Origin: Serpentinimonas raichei
GTDB taxonomy: Bacteria; Pseudomonadota; Gammaproteobacteria; Burkholderiales; Burkholderiaceae_C
NCBI RefSeq assembly: GCF_000828895.1
Contig: NZ_AP014568.1
Location: 124,001 to 188,000 of the forward strand
Direction: 5' to 3'
DNA: 64,000 nt
Part shown: positions 43,760 through 52,522 of the stretch, piece after piece
Layout of the letters: each line of letters starts with the position of its first letter
Position numbering within the stretch: position 1 is the stretch's first letter
Position numbers and translations under genes: made by a program
The notes under the pieces: generated by a model
Seen by the model: the letters and a program-made list of their open reading frames with translations, nothing else
Database searches by the model: none
Told to the model about the DNA's origin: nothing

Positions 43760-44572
43760 ATGCTGATCGCCCAGTTCTCCGACCTGCACCTGCGCGCCAC
43801 GCCGCCTGCGGGGGCACGGGTGGACACCACCGCCCTGCTGCGCGCCTGCGTGCAAGACCTGTGCGCGCGCGACCCCGCCCCCGACCTGCTGCTGCTCACG
43901 GGCGACTTGAGCGACAGCGGCAGCGCCGCCGACTACGCCTTGCTGCGCCAACTGGTGCTGCCGCTGCAGGCGCTGGGCCTGCCGATCTTGCCGCTGCCCG
44001 GCAACCACGACCGGCGCGCCGCGCTGCGCCACGCCTGTGCCGACTGGCTGCAAGCCTGCCAAGGTCTGCACCCCACCTTTGTGCAGTATGTGTGGGAGTG
44101 CCCGACGCTGCGCCTGCTGGCGCTCGACACCGTGGCCGAGGGCTGCGCGCACGGCGAGCTGTGCCCCGAGCGGCTGCGCTGGCTGGAACAGGCGCTGGCA
44201 GCCAGCAACCAGCCCACCCTGCTGCTGCTGCACCACCCACCCTATGCCACCGGCTTGGCCGAGATGGACGGCATGGCGCTGCGCCAAGGTGCGGCCGAAC
44301 TCGAAGCGCTGCTGTGGCAGCACCCGCAGGTGCAGGCCCTGCTGTGCGGGCATTTGCACCGGCACACGGTCACGCGGGTGGCGCACGCGCTGGCGCTCAG
44401 CGCCCCCTCGACCGCGCACCAGATCGCGCTCGATTTGCGCACCGAGCAACCGGCACGCTACCGGCTGGAGCCGCCCGGCTATTTGCTGCACCGCTGGCAC
44501 GGCGGCCGCTTGCTCACGCACAGCGTGGTGGTGGGCGATTTTGGCGCGCCACAGGATTTCGACCGCCTGTAA
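43760..44572 (+). CDS. CpdA-like calcineurin-family metallophosphoesterase
   Basis: A 270-residue cytosolic phosphoesterase. All five metal-ligand blocks are present: QFSDLHLR (residue about 6), LLTGDLSDSG, PLPGNHDRR, LLLHHPPY and LLCGHLHRH. This set fits the CpdA branch (3',5'-cAMP phosphodiesterase), although related enzymes cleave other cyclic or linear phosphodiesters. The ATG at 43760 (MLIAQFSDLHL) lies 23 bases after nodJ, so it may be in the same transcript. Confidence 0.87.
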   Translation: MLIAQFSDLHLRATPPAGARVDTTALLRACVQDLCARDPAPDLLLLTGDLSDSGSAADYALLRQLVLPLQALGLPILPLPGNHDRRAALRHACADWLQACQGLHPTFVQYVWECPTLRLLALDTVAEGCAHGELCPERLRWLEQALAASNQPTLLLLHHPPYATGLAEMDGMALRQGAAELEALLWQHPQVQALLCGHLHRHTVTRVAHALALSAPSTAHQIALDLRTEQPARYRLEPPGYLLHRWHGGRLLTHSVVVGDFGAPQDFDRL

Positions 44573-44584
44573 GGCAGTGCTGGT

Positions 44585-45889
44585 TTACTGCAGCGGCGGC
44601 TCGGCTGCCCGACCCTCGTCCTCCAGCCCCGGGTCTTCCAGCAGGCGCGAGCGCTGGCTCCAGCGCAAGGTCAGGCTGGCCAGGCACAGCGCCGACAGCG
44701 CCGCCAGCGAGACCGACAGCGGCACCCCCACCCAATGGGCCAGCTTGCCCCACGCCGCAGCGCCCAAGGCGGCCCCGCCCATGAGCGCCATTTGATAGAC
44801 CGAGATGGCGCGCGCGCGCACCCAATCGGGCATGGCCAACTGGGCCGCCACGTTGAGCGTGTTGGCCACCGCAATCCACGCCATGCCGGCCACGAACATC
44901 GCCAGCAGCGCCGCCCACAGCCAAGGCGCCCATGTGACGACCAGCATCGTCAGCGCCTGCAACACCATGCCGGCCCAGACCATGAAGGCGCGGCTGTGCC
45001 CTTGGCGCAAACGCGGCAACCACAACGCCGACAGGATGGCACCGCTGCCCATGGCGGCCAGCAGCCAAGTAAAGGTGCTGGCGCTGGCGCCCTCGTAGCG
45101 CAGCGCCAGCAGCGGCAGCAGCCCGATCAGCGCGGCCGAGTGGAAAAAAAACAGCCCCACCTGCAGATAAGCCAGCCGCAAGCGGGCCGATTGGGCGACA
45201 AAGCGCACCCCCACCAACAGGGCGCTCCAAAAGGGCTCGCGCCGCAGCGGCTCCTCGCGCGGCGGGCTGCGCCAGCGCCAGATCAGGGCGACGCACCCCA
45301 GCGCCAACACCGCGTTGAGCACAAACACCCACTCGCTGCCCAGACTGGCGATGATCAATCCGGCCACCAGCGGCCCGACGATGCGCGAGACGTTCATCGA
45401 CACCCCGTTGAGCGCCAGTGCAGCCGGCAACTGCGCGCGCGGCACCAGCTGCGGCATCAGCGCGGCATAGACCGGCCAGCGCAGCGCCAGCCCGATGCCG
45501 TTGGCAAACACCAGCGCCAGCAACAGCGCCGGGGTCAGGGCATCGAGCTTGACCACCAGCACCAGCGTCAGCGCCACCAGCGCCGCCCAGACTTGGGTGA
45601 GCAACAACAGCCGGCGCCGCTCCAAGGCATCGGCCAGCACCCCGCTGGGCAGCCCGAGCAGCAGCACCGGCAGCGTAGCGGCGGTCTGCACCAGCGCCAC
45701 CCAAGCCGGCGAGGTGGTCAGCGTGGTCATGAGCCAGGCGGCGGCCACGTCGTTCATCCACAGGCTGATGTTGGCCGTCAGCCAAGTGATCCACAGCAAG
45801 GCAAAGGGGCGCTGCTGCAACGGGGCCAAGGCGGCCAAGCCTAAGGGGGGAGGTGCGCTGGGCGCAGTCGAATCGGGCATCGGGGGCAT
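44585..45889 (-). CDS. MFS transporter (MFS_3/EntS-like)
   Basis: A 434-residue permease with 12 hydrophobic segments. The first is LLWITWLTANISLWMNDVAAAWLMT; the MFS loop motif appears as LPSGVLADALERRRLLLLTQ. The group includes EntS-type exporters and many uncharacterised proteins. ATGs at 45889 and 45880 (MPPMPDS, MPDS) are equally possible; neither has a strong ribosome site. Divergent from uspA. Substrate unknown. Confidence 0.86.
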   Translation of the reverse strand: MPPMPDSTAPSAPPPLGLAALAPLQQRPFALLWITWLTANISLWMNDVAAAWLMTTLTTSPAWVALVQTAATLPVLLLGLPSGVLADALERRRLLLLTQVWAALVALTLVLVVKLDALTPALLLALVFANGIGLALRWPVYAALMPQLVPRAQLPAALALNGVSMNVSRIVGPLVAGLIIASLGSEWVFVLNAVLALGCVALIWRWRSPPREEPLRREPFWSALLVGVRFVAQSARLRLAYLQVGLFFFHSAALIGLLPLLALRYEGASASTFTWLLAAMGSGAILSALWLPRLRQGHSRAFMVWAGMVLQALTMLVVTWAPWLWAALLAMFVAGMAWIAVANTLNVAAQLAMPDWVRARAISVYQMALMGGAALGAAAWGKLAHWVGVPLSVSLAALSALCLASLTLRWSQRSRLLEDPGLEDEGRAAEPPLQ

Positions 45890-46007
45890 TGTCGCCGCAC
45901 TGGCCTCGACCTGCCCAGAGCGGCGGCAATTTTCGCCTGGCAAGGCACCGTGCCACCGGCCAGCGATGCGCTACAGTTGAGGCCAAGCAATCAATGGAGC
46001 GCATCGC

Positions 46008-46454
46008 ATGAAATGGCTGATCCCGGTGGATGGTTCGGAGTTGTCGATCGAGGCGGTGGCGTACGCCCTGCGCATGGCGCAGGCCGGGCTGGCGTGCGAG
46101 TTGGTGCTGGTCAATGTGCAAGAGCCGGCCACCTTTTACGAGCTGGTCACGCTGCACGACGCCGAGGCGATCGAGCGCCTGGCCCAGGCCGCTGGCCAAG
46201 ATATGTTGGCTGCTGCGCTGGAGCGGGTGCAAGCAGCCGGGCTGCCCTGCAGCACCCACGTGCGCATGGGTGAGCCGGTGGCCCTGCTGCTCGAGGTGCT
46301 GGAAGAAGAGGGCTGCGAGGGCGTGATCATGGGCAGCCACGGCCGTGGCCTGATCGGGCGCACGCTGCTGGGCTCGGTGTCGCAGCAGATGTTGCAGCAC
46401 GCGCCGGTGCCGGTGACCTTTGTCAAGCCCGCCCCAGCACCCGAAGCCGACTGA
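46008..46454 (+). CDS. universal stress protein, UspA family (second copy in window)
   Basis: A 148-residue Usp domain beginning MKWLIPVDGSELSIEAVAYA and ending with the nucleotide-binding motif GSHGRGLIGRTLLGSVSQQML. It is clearly diverged from the first copy at 21585, so this is not a recent duplication. It is followed after 45 bases by the dienelactone hydrolase gene on the same strand. Confidence 0.9.
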   Translation: MKWLIPVDGSELSIEAVAYALRMAQAGLACELVLVNVQEPATFYELVTLHDAEAIERLAQAAGQDMLAAALERVQAAGLPCSTHVRMGEPVALLLEVLEEEGCEGVIMGSHGRGLIGRTLLGSVSQQMLQHAPVPVTFVKPAPAPEAD

Positions 46455-46499
46455 CTACCGCCCCGCCCGCACGGGCACCCACCCTCACTGGAGACTTGC

Positions 46500-47189
46500 A
46501 TGAGCGCGTTCCTTGATCTGAAAGCCGCCGACGGTTTCGTCTGCCCTGCTTACCTGGCCCAGCCCGAGGGCACCCCGCGCGGCGCCGTGGTGGTGCTGCA
46601 AGAGATTTTTGGCGTCAATTCGCACATCCGCGCGGTGGCCGACGGTTACGCGGCGGCCGGCTACGTGGCCTTGGCGCCCTCGACCTTTCACCGGGTGCAA
46701 GCCGGGGTGGATCTGGGCTATACCGACGCCGACATGCAGGCCGGCTTTGCCATCACGCTGCAAGTCGATGCCCTGCCGGCGCCGGGCGTGATGGCCGACA
46801 TCCAAGCCGCCATCGACACCTTGGGTCTGGCGGCCGGGGTCAAGGTCGGGATCGTGGGCTATTGCTGGGGTGGGCTGCTGACGTGGCGCAGCGCCTGCCA
46901 GCTCCAGGGCCTATCGGCGGCGGTGCCCTACTACGGCGGCGGCATGACGGTAGGGGCCGACGCCGAGTTGCAGCCCCAATGCCCGGTGCTGGCCCATTTT
47001 GCCGAGCAAGACCACTGGATCCCGCTCGACACCGTGCGGGCCTTCCAGCAGCGGCATCCGCAGGTGCAGGTGCACACCTACGCGGCGCACCACGGCTTCA
47101 ACTGCGACCAGCGCGGCGCGCACCATGGCCCGTCGGCCGAGTTGGCGCGCGAGCGCACGCTGGCCTTCTTGGCCCAGCATCTGGGCTGA
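46500..47189 (+). CDS. dienelactone hydrolase family protein
   Basis: A 229-residue alpha/beta hydrolase of the carboxymethylenebutenolidase type. The nucleophile is Cys in VGYCWGGLLTW (about residue 125); the acid and base fit FAEQDHWIP and AHHGFNCD. True substrates range from dienelactones to unrelated esters; no chlorocatechol genes lie nearby, so a general esterase role is as likely. Preceded by CTGGAGA, terminated by a hairpin with a T run at 47222-47245. Confidence 0.88.
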   Translation: MSAFLDLKAADGFVCPAYLAQPEGTPRGAVVVLQEIFGVNSHIRAVADGYAAAGYVALAPSTFHRVQAGVDLGYTDADMQAGFAITLQVDALPAPGVMADIQAAIDTLGLAAGVKVGIVGYCWGGLLTWRSACQLQGLSAAVPYYGGGMTVGADAELQPQCPVLAHFAEQDHWIPLDTVRAFQQRHPQVQVHTYAAHHGFNCDQRGAHHGPSAELARERTLAFLAQHLG

Positions 47190-47221
47190 ACCCAAAAGGC
47201 AAGGGTAAACGCCTAAGCCTG

Positions 47222-47245
47222 GCCGCCCGTGGGGCGGCTTTTTTT
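47222..47245 (+). terminator. rho-independent terminator after the dienelactone hydrolase gene
   Basis: GCCGCCC (47222-47228), loop GTG, GGGCGGC (47232-47238) followed by seven T. It separates the uspA/hydrolase unit from the IOR gene. The next 127 bases hold no gene. Confidence 0.85.
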
Positions 47246-47372
47246 GGCGACAATCTGTGGCAATCGGCAGCAAGCAGCGATCCTGTGAGCGGCCGCAGCG
47301 CACCCGCTGCCGCAGCGGGTGAACGGAAACTGGCGGCCTACCCGGCCCGCCTTGGCGACAGGAGACCACACC

Positions 47373-50300
47373 ATGAACGCACCCTTGCCCGAAGCGGTTC
47401 GGCGCGCCCTTGCCAGCGTCAGTCTGGACGACAAATACACGCTCGACCACGGGCGCGCTTTCATGAGCGGGGTGCAGGCGCTGGTGCGCCTGCCCATGCT
47501 GCAGCGCCAGCGCGACTTGCGCCTGGGCCGCAACACCGCCGGCTTCATCAGCGGCTACCGCGGCTCGCCCTTGGGCGGCTACGACCAGGCGCTCTGGAAG
47601 GCCAAGGCGCACCTGGCGGCGCAGCAGATCGTGTTTCAGCCCGGCGTGAACGAGGAGCTGGCCGCCACCGCCATATGGGGCACGCAGCAGCTCGGCTTTG
47701 CGCCGCCGGGCAGCCAGCGCTTTGATGGCGTGTTTGGGCTCTGGTACGGCAAGGGGCCGGGTGTGGATCGCAGCGCCGACGTGTTCAAGCACGCCAACCT
47801 GGCTGGCACCACGCCCTGGGGCGGCGTGATCGCGGTCGCGGGCGACGACCACGTGGCCAAAAGCTCGACCGCCGCGCACCAGAGCGACCACATCTTCAAA
47901 GCCTGCGGGCTGCCGGTGTTCTTCCCGGCCAGCGTGCAGGAAATCCTCGATTTCGGGCTGCACGCCTGGGCCCTGAGCCGCTTTTCCGGCGTCTGGGCCG
48001 GCATGAAAACCATCCAGGAGATCGTGGAATCGAGCGCCGTGGCCGAGATCGACGCGGATCGGGTGCGCATCGTGGCACCCGAGTTCGAGCTGCCCCCCGG
48101 CGGCGTGCACATCCGCTGGCCCGACGCGGCGCTGGAGCAGGAAGCGCGCCTGATGGACACCAAGTGGTACGCCGCACTCGCCTACGTGCGCGCCAACCGC
48201 CTCAATCACAACGCGATCGAGAGCGCGCACGACCGCTACGGCCTCATTGCCAGCGGCAAGGCCTACAACGACACCCGCCAGGCGCTCAGCGACCTCGGGC
48301 TGGACGACGCCACCTGCCGCCACATCGGGCTGCGGCTGCACAAGGTGGGCGTGGTCTGGCCGCTGGAGGCGCAGACCACGCGCGAGTTCGCCACCGGACT
48401 GCGCGAGATTCTGGTGGTGGAAGAAAAGCGCCAGGTGATCGAATACCAGCTCAAGGAGGAGCTCTACAACTGGCGCGCCGACGTGCGCCCCGATGTGCTG
48501 GGCAAGTTCGACGAAGTCGGTGCCGACCACAGCGGCGGCGAGTGGTCGATGCCGAATCCGAGCGCGAACCAGTTGTTGCGCGCCAACGCCGACCTGACAC
48601 CGGCGCTGATCGCGCAGGCGCTGGCGCAGCGGCTGGCGCGCCACGGCCTGTTGCCCGAGGGCAGCGAGGTGGCGGCGCGGGTGCAGTCGCACCTCGACCG
48701 TTTGCAGGGCCAAGCGCTCGCCTTGCAGGTGCTGCGCGCCGACACGCCGCTGGCCGAGCGCCAGCCCTGGTTTTGCTCGGGTTGCCCGCACAACACCAGC
48801 ACCCGGGTGCCCGAAGGTTCGCGCGCCTTGGCCGGCATCGGCTGCCACTTCATGACGATCTGGATGGACCGCGCCACCGTGGGCTTTACCCAAATGGGCG
48901 GCGAAGGGGTGCCCTGGGTCGGGCAGCAGCCCTTTAGCCATGAAACGCACGTGTTTGCCAATCTGGGCGATGGCACCTACTTTCACAGCGGCCTGCTGGC
49001 GATCCGCCAGTGCATCGCTTCGGGGGTCAACATCACCTTCAAGCTGCTCTACAACGACGCCGTGGCCATGACCGGCGGCCAGCCGCTGGGCGAGCGCGCC
49101 GAAGGGCACCACGTGCTGCAAATCGCGCACAGCCTGCGCGCCGAAGGGGTGTCGCGCCTGACCGTGGTCACCGACGAGCCCGAAAAATACCGGGGCGCGC
49201 TGCACCAGACCGTGGGCGGCAGCACGCTGCGCCTGCCGGATGGGGTGTCGGTGGAGCACCGCGACCAGCTCGACCGCATCCAGCGCGAGTTTAGGCTGCT
49301 GCCGGGCACCACCGTGATTTTGTACGACCAGACCTGCGCCACCGAAAAGCGGCGCCGGCGCAAGCGCGGCACGCTGGTCGACCCGGCGCGGCGCGTGCTC
49401 ATCAACCCCGCCGTGTGCGAGGGCTGCGGCGACTGTGGGGTGCAGAGCAACTGCCTGAGCGTAGAGCCGCTGCAGACCGAGTTCGGGCGCAAGCGCCAGA
49501 TCAACCAGAGCAGTTGCAACAAAGATTTTTCCTGCCTCAAGGGTTTTTGCCCGAGCTTCGTCACCGTCGAAGGCGGGCGGCCGCGCAAGGCCAGCCTAGG
49601 CAGCGCCTTGCCCGCGCCCGAGTCGCTGGGCGACTTGCCCGAACCGAGCTTGCCCGGCTGCACCGACAGCCCCGGCGGCGTCTATGGCATCGTGGTGGCT
49701 GGCGTGGGTGGCACCGGGGTCATCACCATCGGCCAGCTGCTGGGGGTGGCGGCGCACCTAGAAGGCAAGGGCGTGGTGACGCAAGACGCCGCCGGGCTGG
49801 CGCAAAAGGGCGGCGCCACCTGGAGCCACGTACTGCTGGCTGAGCAGCAGGAGCGCATCTGCACCACCCGCGTCGGCACCGCAGCGGCCGATTTGATCTT
49901 GGGCTGCGACGCCATCGTGGCCGCCGGCAAGGAAAGCCTAGCCCGCCTGAGCCCGGGGCGCACGCGGGTGGCGCTCAATGGCCACGTGAGCCCGACAGCG
50001 GCCTTCGTGCACCAACCCGACTGGCACAACCCGGCGGCGCAGTGCCAGGCCACGCTGGAGCGCGTACTGGGCGGCACGGCGGTGGCGGCCTGCGACGCCG
50101 ACGCGCTGGCCACGCGCTTGCTGGGCGATGCGCTCTACATCAACCCGCTGCTCTTGGGCTTTGCCTGGCAAAAGGGCTGGCTGCCGCTGCGGCGCGAGTC
50201 GCTGCGGCGGGCGATCGAGCTCAACGCGGTGGCGGTGGCAAAAAACCAGGCCGCGTTCGAGTGGGGCCGCTGGGCCGCGCACGATGGCGCCCGGCTGCAG

Positions 50301-51032
50301 GCGCTGCTGGCCCCGGCGCAAACCATCGCGCTGCAGCCGCGCACGGGCCTGGAGGCCCTGCTGCAGCGGCGCAGCGCCTTTTTGAGCGCCTACCAGAACC
50401 AGGCCTATGCGCAGCGCTACAGCGCCTTCGTGCGCCGGGTGCAGCAGGCCGAGGCCGCCGCGCTGGGGCCGAAGCAGAGCGCGCTGGCCGAGGCGGTGGC
50501 GCACAACCTGTTCAAGCTCATGGCCTACAAGGACGAGTACGAGGTGGCGCGGCTGCACAGCGAGCCCGAATTTTTGCGCCAGATCGGGGCCCAGTTTGAA
50601 GGCGATTTTGCGCTGCGCTTTCACCTCGCACCCCCGCTGTGGGCGCGCCACGACGAGCGCGGCGTGCCGATCAAGCAGTCTTTTGGCCCGTGGATGCTGA
50701 CGGCCTTCAAATGGCTGGCCCGTCTCAAGGGCCTGCGCGGCAGCGCGCTGGATCCCTTTGGCCGCAGCGCCGAGCGGCGCAGCGAGCGCGCCCTGATAGT
50801 CGAGTACCAGGATTTGATCGAAGAACTGCTGCCGGGCCTGCACCCCGAACGCAAGGCGCTGGCGTTGCAACTGGCGGCGCTGCCCGAGGGCATCAAGGGC
50901 TTTGGCCATGTCAAGGCGCGCCATTTGCAGGCGGTGCGGCTGCGCTGGAGCGAGCTGCTGGGGCAGTGGCGGGCCGCAGCCCAGCCCGCAGCTCAAGCCG
51001 GCGCGCAAAACTCGACTGCAGACCGGGGCTGA
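47373..51032 (+). CDS. indolepyruvate ferredoxin oxidoreductase, fused alpha-beta form
   Basis: A 1219-residue enzyme that oxidatively decarboxylates aryl or branched 2-oxoacids to acyl-CoA, passing electrons to ferredoxin. The start MNAPLPEAVRRALA follows GGAG. Order: pyrimidine-binding domain (GRNTAGFISGYRGSPLGGYD near residue 51), TPP domain (FCSGCPHNTSTRVPEGS near 470), a ferredoxin-like insert with cysteine clusters (VCEGCGDCGVQSNC and SSCNKDFSC, residues about 680-727), then the gamma domain (GVGGTGVITIGQLLGVAAHL near 774). Such fused proteins are common in beta-proteobacteria, usually acting in aromatic amino acid catabolism. Confidence 0.93.
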   Translation: MNAPLPEAVRRALASVSLDDKYTLDHGRAFMSGVQALVRLPMLQRQRDLRLGRNTAGFISGYRGSPLGGYDQALWKAKAHLAAQQIVFQPGVNEELAATAIWGTQQLGFAPPGSQRFDGVFGLWYGKGPGVDRSADVFKHANLAGTTPWGGVIAVAGDDHVAKSSTAAHQSDHIFKACGLPVFFPASVQEILDFGLHAWALSRFSGVWAGMKTIQEIVESSAVAEIDADRVRIVAPEFELPPGGVHIRWPDAALEQEARLMDTKWYAALAYVRANRLNHNAIESAHDRYGLIASGKAYNDTRQALSDLGLDDATCRHIGLRLHKVGVVWPLEAQTTREFATGLREILVVEEKRQVIEYQLKEELYNWRADVRPDVLGKFDEVGADHSGGEWSMPNPSANQLLRANADLTPALIAQALAQRLARHGLLPEGSEVAARVQSHLDRLQGQALALQVLRADTPLAERQPWFCSGCPHNTSTRVPEGSRALAGIGCHFMTIWMDRATVGFTQMGGEGVPWVGQQPFSHETHVFANLGDGTYFHSGLLAIRQCIASGVNITFKLLYNDAVAMTGGQPLGERAEGHHVLQIAHSLRAEGVSRLTVVTDEPEKYRGALHQTVGGSTLRLPDGVSVEHRDQLDRIQREFRLLPGTTVILYDQTCATEKRRRRKRGTLVDPARRVLINPAVCEGCGDCGVQSNCLSVEPLQTEFGRKRQINQSSCNKDFSCLKGFCPSFVTVEGGRPRKASLGSALPAPESLGDLPEPSLPGCTDSPGGVYGIVVAGVGGTGVITIGQLLGVAAHLEGKGVVTQDAAGLAQKGGATWSHVLLAEQQERICTTRVGTAAADLILGCDAIVAAGKESLARLSPGRTRVALNGHVSPTAAFVHQPDWHNPAAQCQATLERVLGGTAVAACDADALATRLLGDALYINPLLLGFAWQKGWLPLRRESLRRAIELNAVAVAKNQAAFEWGRWAAHDGARLQALLAPAQTIALQPRTGLEALLQRRSAFLSAYQNQAYAQRYSAFVRRVQQAEAAALGPKQSALAEAVAHNLFKLMAYKDEYEVARLHSEPEFLRQIGAQFEGDFALRFHLAPPLWARHDERGVPIKQSFGPWMLTAFKWLARLKGLRGSALDPFGRSAERRSERALIVEYQDLIEELLPGLHPERKALALQLAALPEGIKGFGHVKARHLQAVRLRWSELLGQWRAAAQPAAQAGAQNSTADRG

Positions 51033-51080
51033 GCCTAGCGCCCCCCTTACACTCGGTGCATTGATTCAACGGGGTGCCGT

Positions 51081-52046
51081 ATGTGGCTAGGGGTGGGCTT
51101 TGCCTTGCTGGCAGGGATGTTGTGGGGCTTGGTGTTTCTGGTGCCGCTGCTGCTGCCCGAATACCCGGCCGCCTTGCTGGCGATGGCGCGCTACCTCGCC
51201 TTTGGGCTGCTGTGCCTGCCGCTGGCCTGGCTCGACTGGGGGGCCTTGCGCCGCCTCACCCGCTCCGACTGGCTCACCGCGCTCAAGCTGGCGGCGGTGG
51301 GCAACCTGGCCTACTACACCTTGCTGGCCAGTTCCATCCAAGGCACCGGCGGGCCACTGACCACGCTCATCATCGGCACCCTGCCGGTGCTGATCGCCAT
51401 TGCCGCCAACCAGCGCAACGCCGAACGCGACGGCCTGCTGCCGTGGCGGCGCCTGATGCTGCCGCTGGGCATCATGCTGCTGGGCATCGGGCTGGTGAAC
51501 CAGGCCGAGATGACGCGCTTGCTGCAGCAACCCGATGCCTCGCTCACCGCCTACGCGCTGGGCGCCCTGCTGGCGCTGGGGGCGTTGGCCTGCTGGACCT
51601 GGTACCCGCTGCGCAACGCCGACTGGCTGCGCCAGCACCCAGACCGCAACCCGCGCGTCTGGGCCACGGCGCAGGGGCTGGCTACCTTGCCCATGGCGCT
51701 GTGCGGCTTTGCGCTGGTGTGGGCCTGGATGGCGCTCAGCGGCAGCACCTTCCCCATGCCTTTCGGCCCAGACCCGCTGTTTTTCCTCTCGCTCATGCTG
51801 GCGCTGGGGCTGTTCGCCTCTTGGTGCGGCATCCTGTGCTGGAATCAGGCCAGCAAGCGCCTGCCCACGGCGCTGGCCGGGCAACTGATCGTGTTCGAGA
51901 CCGTGGCCGCGCTGATCTACATTTTCTGGTGGCGCGGCGAGTGGCCACAGGGCCTGACCATCGCTGGCATGGCCTTGCTGCTGCTGGGGGTGTGGCTGGC
52001 GCTGCGCATCCGGCCGGTGGCGGCACCGCGCCCAGCGCAAGTTTGA
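51081..52046 (+). CDS. DMT-superfamily (EamA-like) transporter
   Basis: A 321-residue inner-membrane protein with ten hydrophobic segments in two five-helix halves. Characteristic pieces are FALLAGMLWGLVFLVPLLLP at the start, LLASSIQGTGGPLTTLIIGTLP in the first half and FASWCGILCWNQASKRLPT and QLIVFETVAALIYIF in the second. EamA-type carriers export amino acids or other small metabolites; no substrate is evident. Single gene between the IOR gene and yajC. Confidence 0.88.
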   Translation: MWLGVGFALLAGMLWGLVFLVPLLLPEYPAALLAMARYLAFGLLCLPLAWLDWGALRRLTRSDWLTALKLAAVGNLAYYTLLASSIQGTGGPLTTLIIGTLPVLIAIAANQRNAERDGLLPWRRLMLPLGIMLLGIGLVNQAEMTRLLQQPDASLTAYALGALLALGALACWTWYPLRNADWLRQHPDRNPRVWATAQGLATLPMALCGFALVWAWMALSGSTFPMPFGPDPLFFLSLMLALGLFASWCGILCWNQASKRLPTALAGQLIVFETVAALIYIFWWRGEWPQGLTIAGMALLLLGVWLALRIRPVAAPRPAQV

Positions 52047-52127
52047 GCCTAGGGTTTAGAATGCGCGATTGACATGGGGCCCCAAGTGGCCCGCCCCCTC
52101 CAACGACCCTCTCACAGGAAAACTGCC

Positions 52128-52445
52128 GTGTTCATTTCCCCCGCCTACGCCCAGGCCGCCGCCGGCGACACCACCAGCACCTTGGTCAGCCTGCTGCCGC
52201 TGGTGCTGATGTTCGTGGTGCTGTACTTCATCATGATCCGGCCCCAAATGAAGCGCACCAAAGAGCACAAGCTGATGGTTGCCGCCTTGGCCAAGGGCGA
52301 TGAGGTCGTCACCGCTGGCGGCATGCTGGGCCGCATCACCAAGCTGGGCGACGATTTCGTCACCCTGGAACTGACCAGTGGCGTCGAAATCCAAGTGCAG
52401 CGCAGCGCCGTGATGCAACTGATGCCCAAGGGCACCTTCCAGTAA
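52128..52445 (+). CDS. yajC: preprotein translocase subunit YajC
   Basis: A 105-residue inner-membrane accessory of SecDF-YidC. GTG start at 52128, with AGGAAAA eight bases upstream, gives MFISPAYAQAAAGD; a single membrane helix (LVSLLPLVLMFVVLYFIMI) is followed by RPQMKRTKEHKLMVAALAKG and the GDEVVTAGGMLGRI domain. Order yajC-secD-secF is the standard one. Confidence 0.94.
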   Translation: MFISPAYAQAAAGDTTSTLVSLLPLVLMFVVLYFIMIRPQMKRTKEHKLMVAALAKGDEVVTAGGMLGRITKLGDDFVTLELTSGVEIQVQRSAVMQLMPKGTFQ

Positions 52446-52473
52446 GCGACATCGTCGTGGTCTTTTCTCGATA

Positions 52474-52495
52474 GGCCGGGTCCTCACGCCCGGCC
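52474..52495 (+). terminator. hairpin between yajC and secD
   Basis: GGCCGGG (52474-52480) pairs with CCCGGCC (52489-52495), followed by GTTTGGCTTTAA, a poor T tract. It may weaken read-through or act as a processing or attenuation stem within the operon rather than a full terminator. Confidence 0.4.
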
Positions 52496-52522
52496 GTTTG
52501 GCTTTAATGGAGCCGCCCGCTC

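Noticed and set aside
46911..49259. 782-codon minus-strand frame across the IOR gene
   Set aside because: Antisense shadow of a clear 1219-residue enzyme; no domain or start signal.
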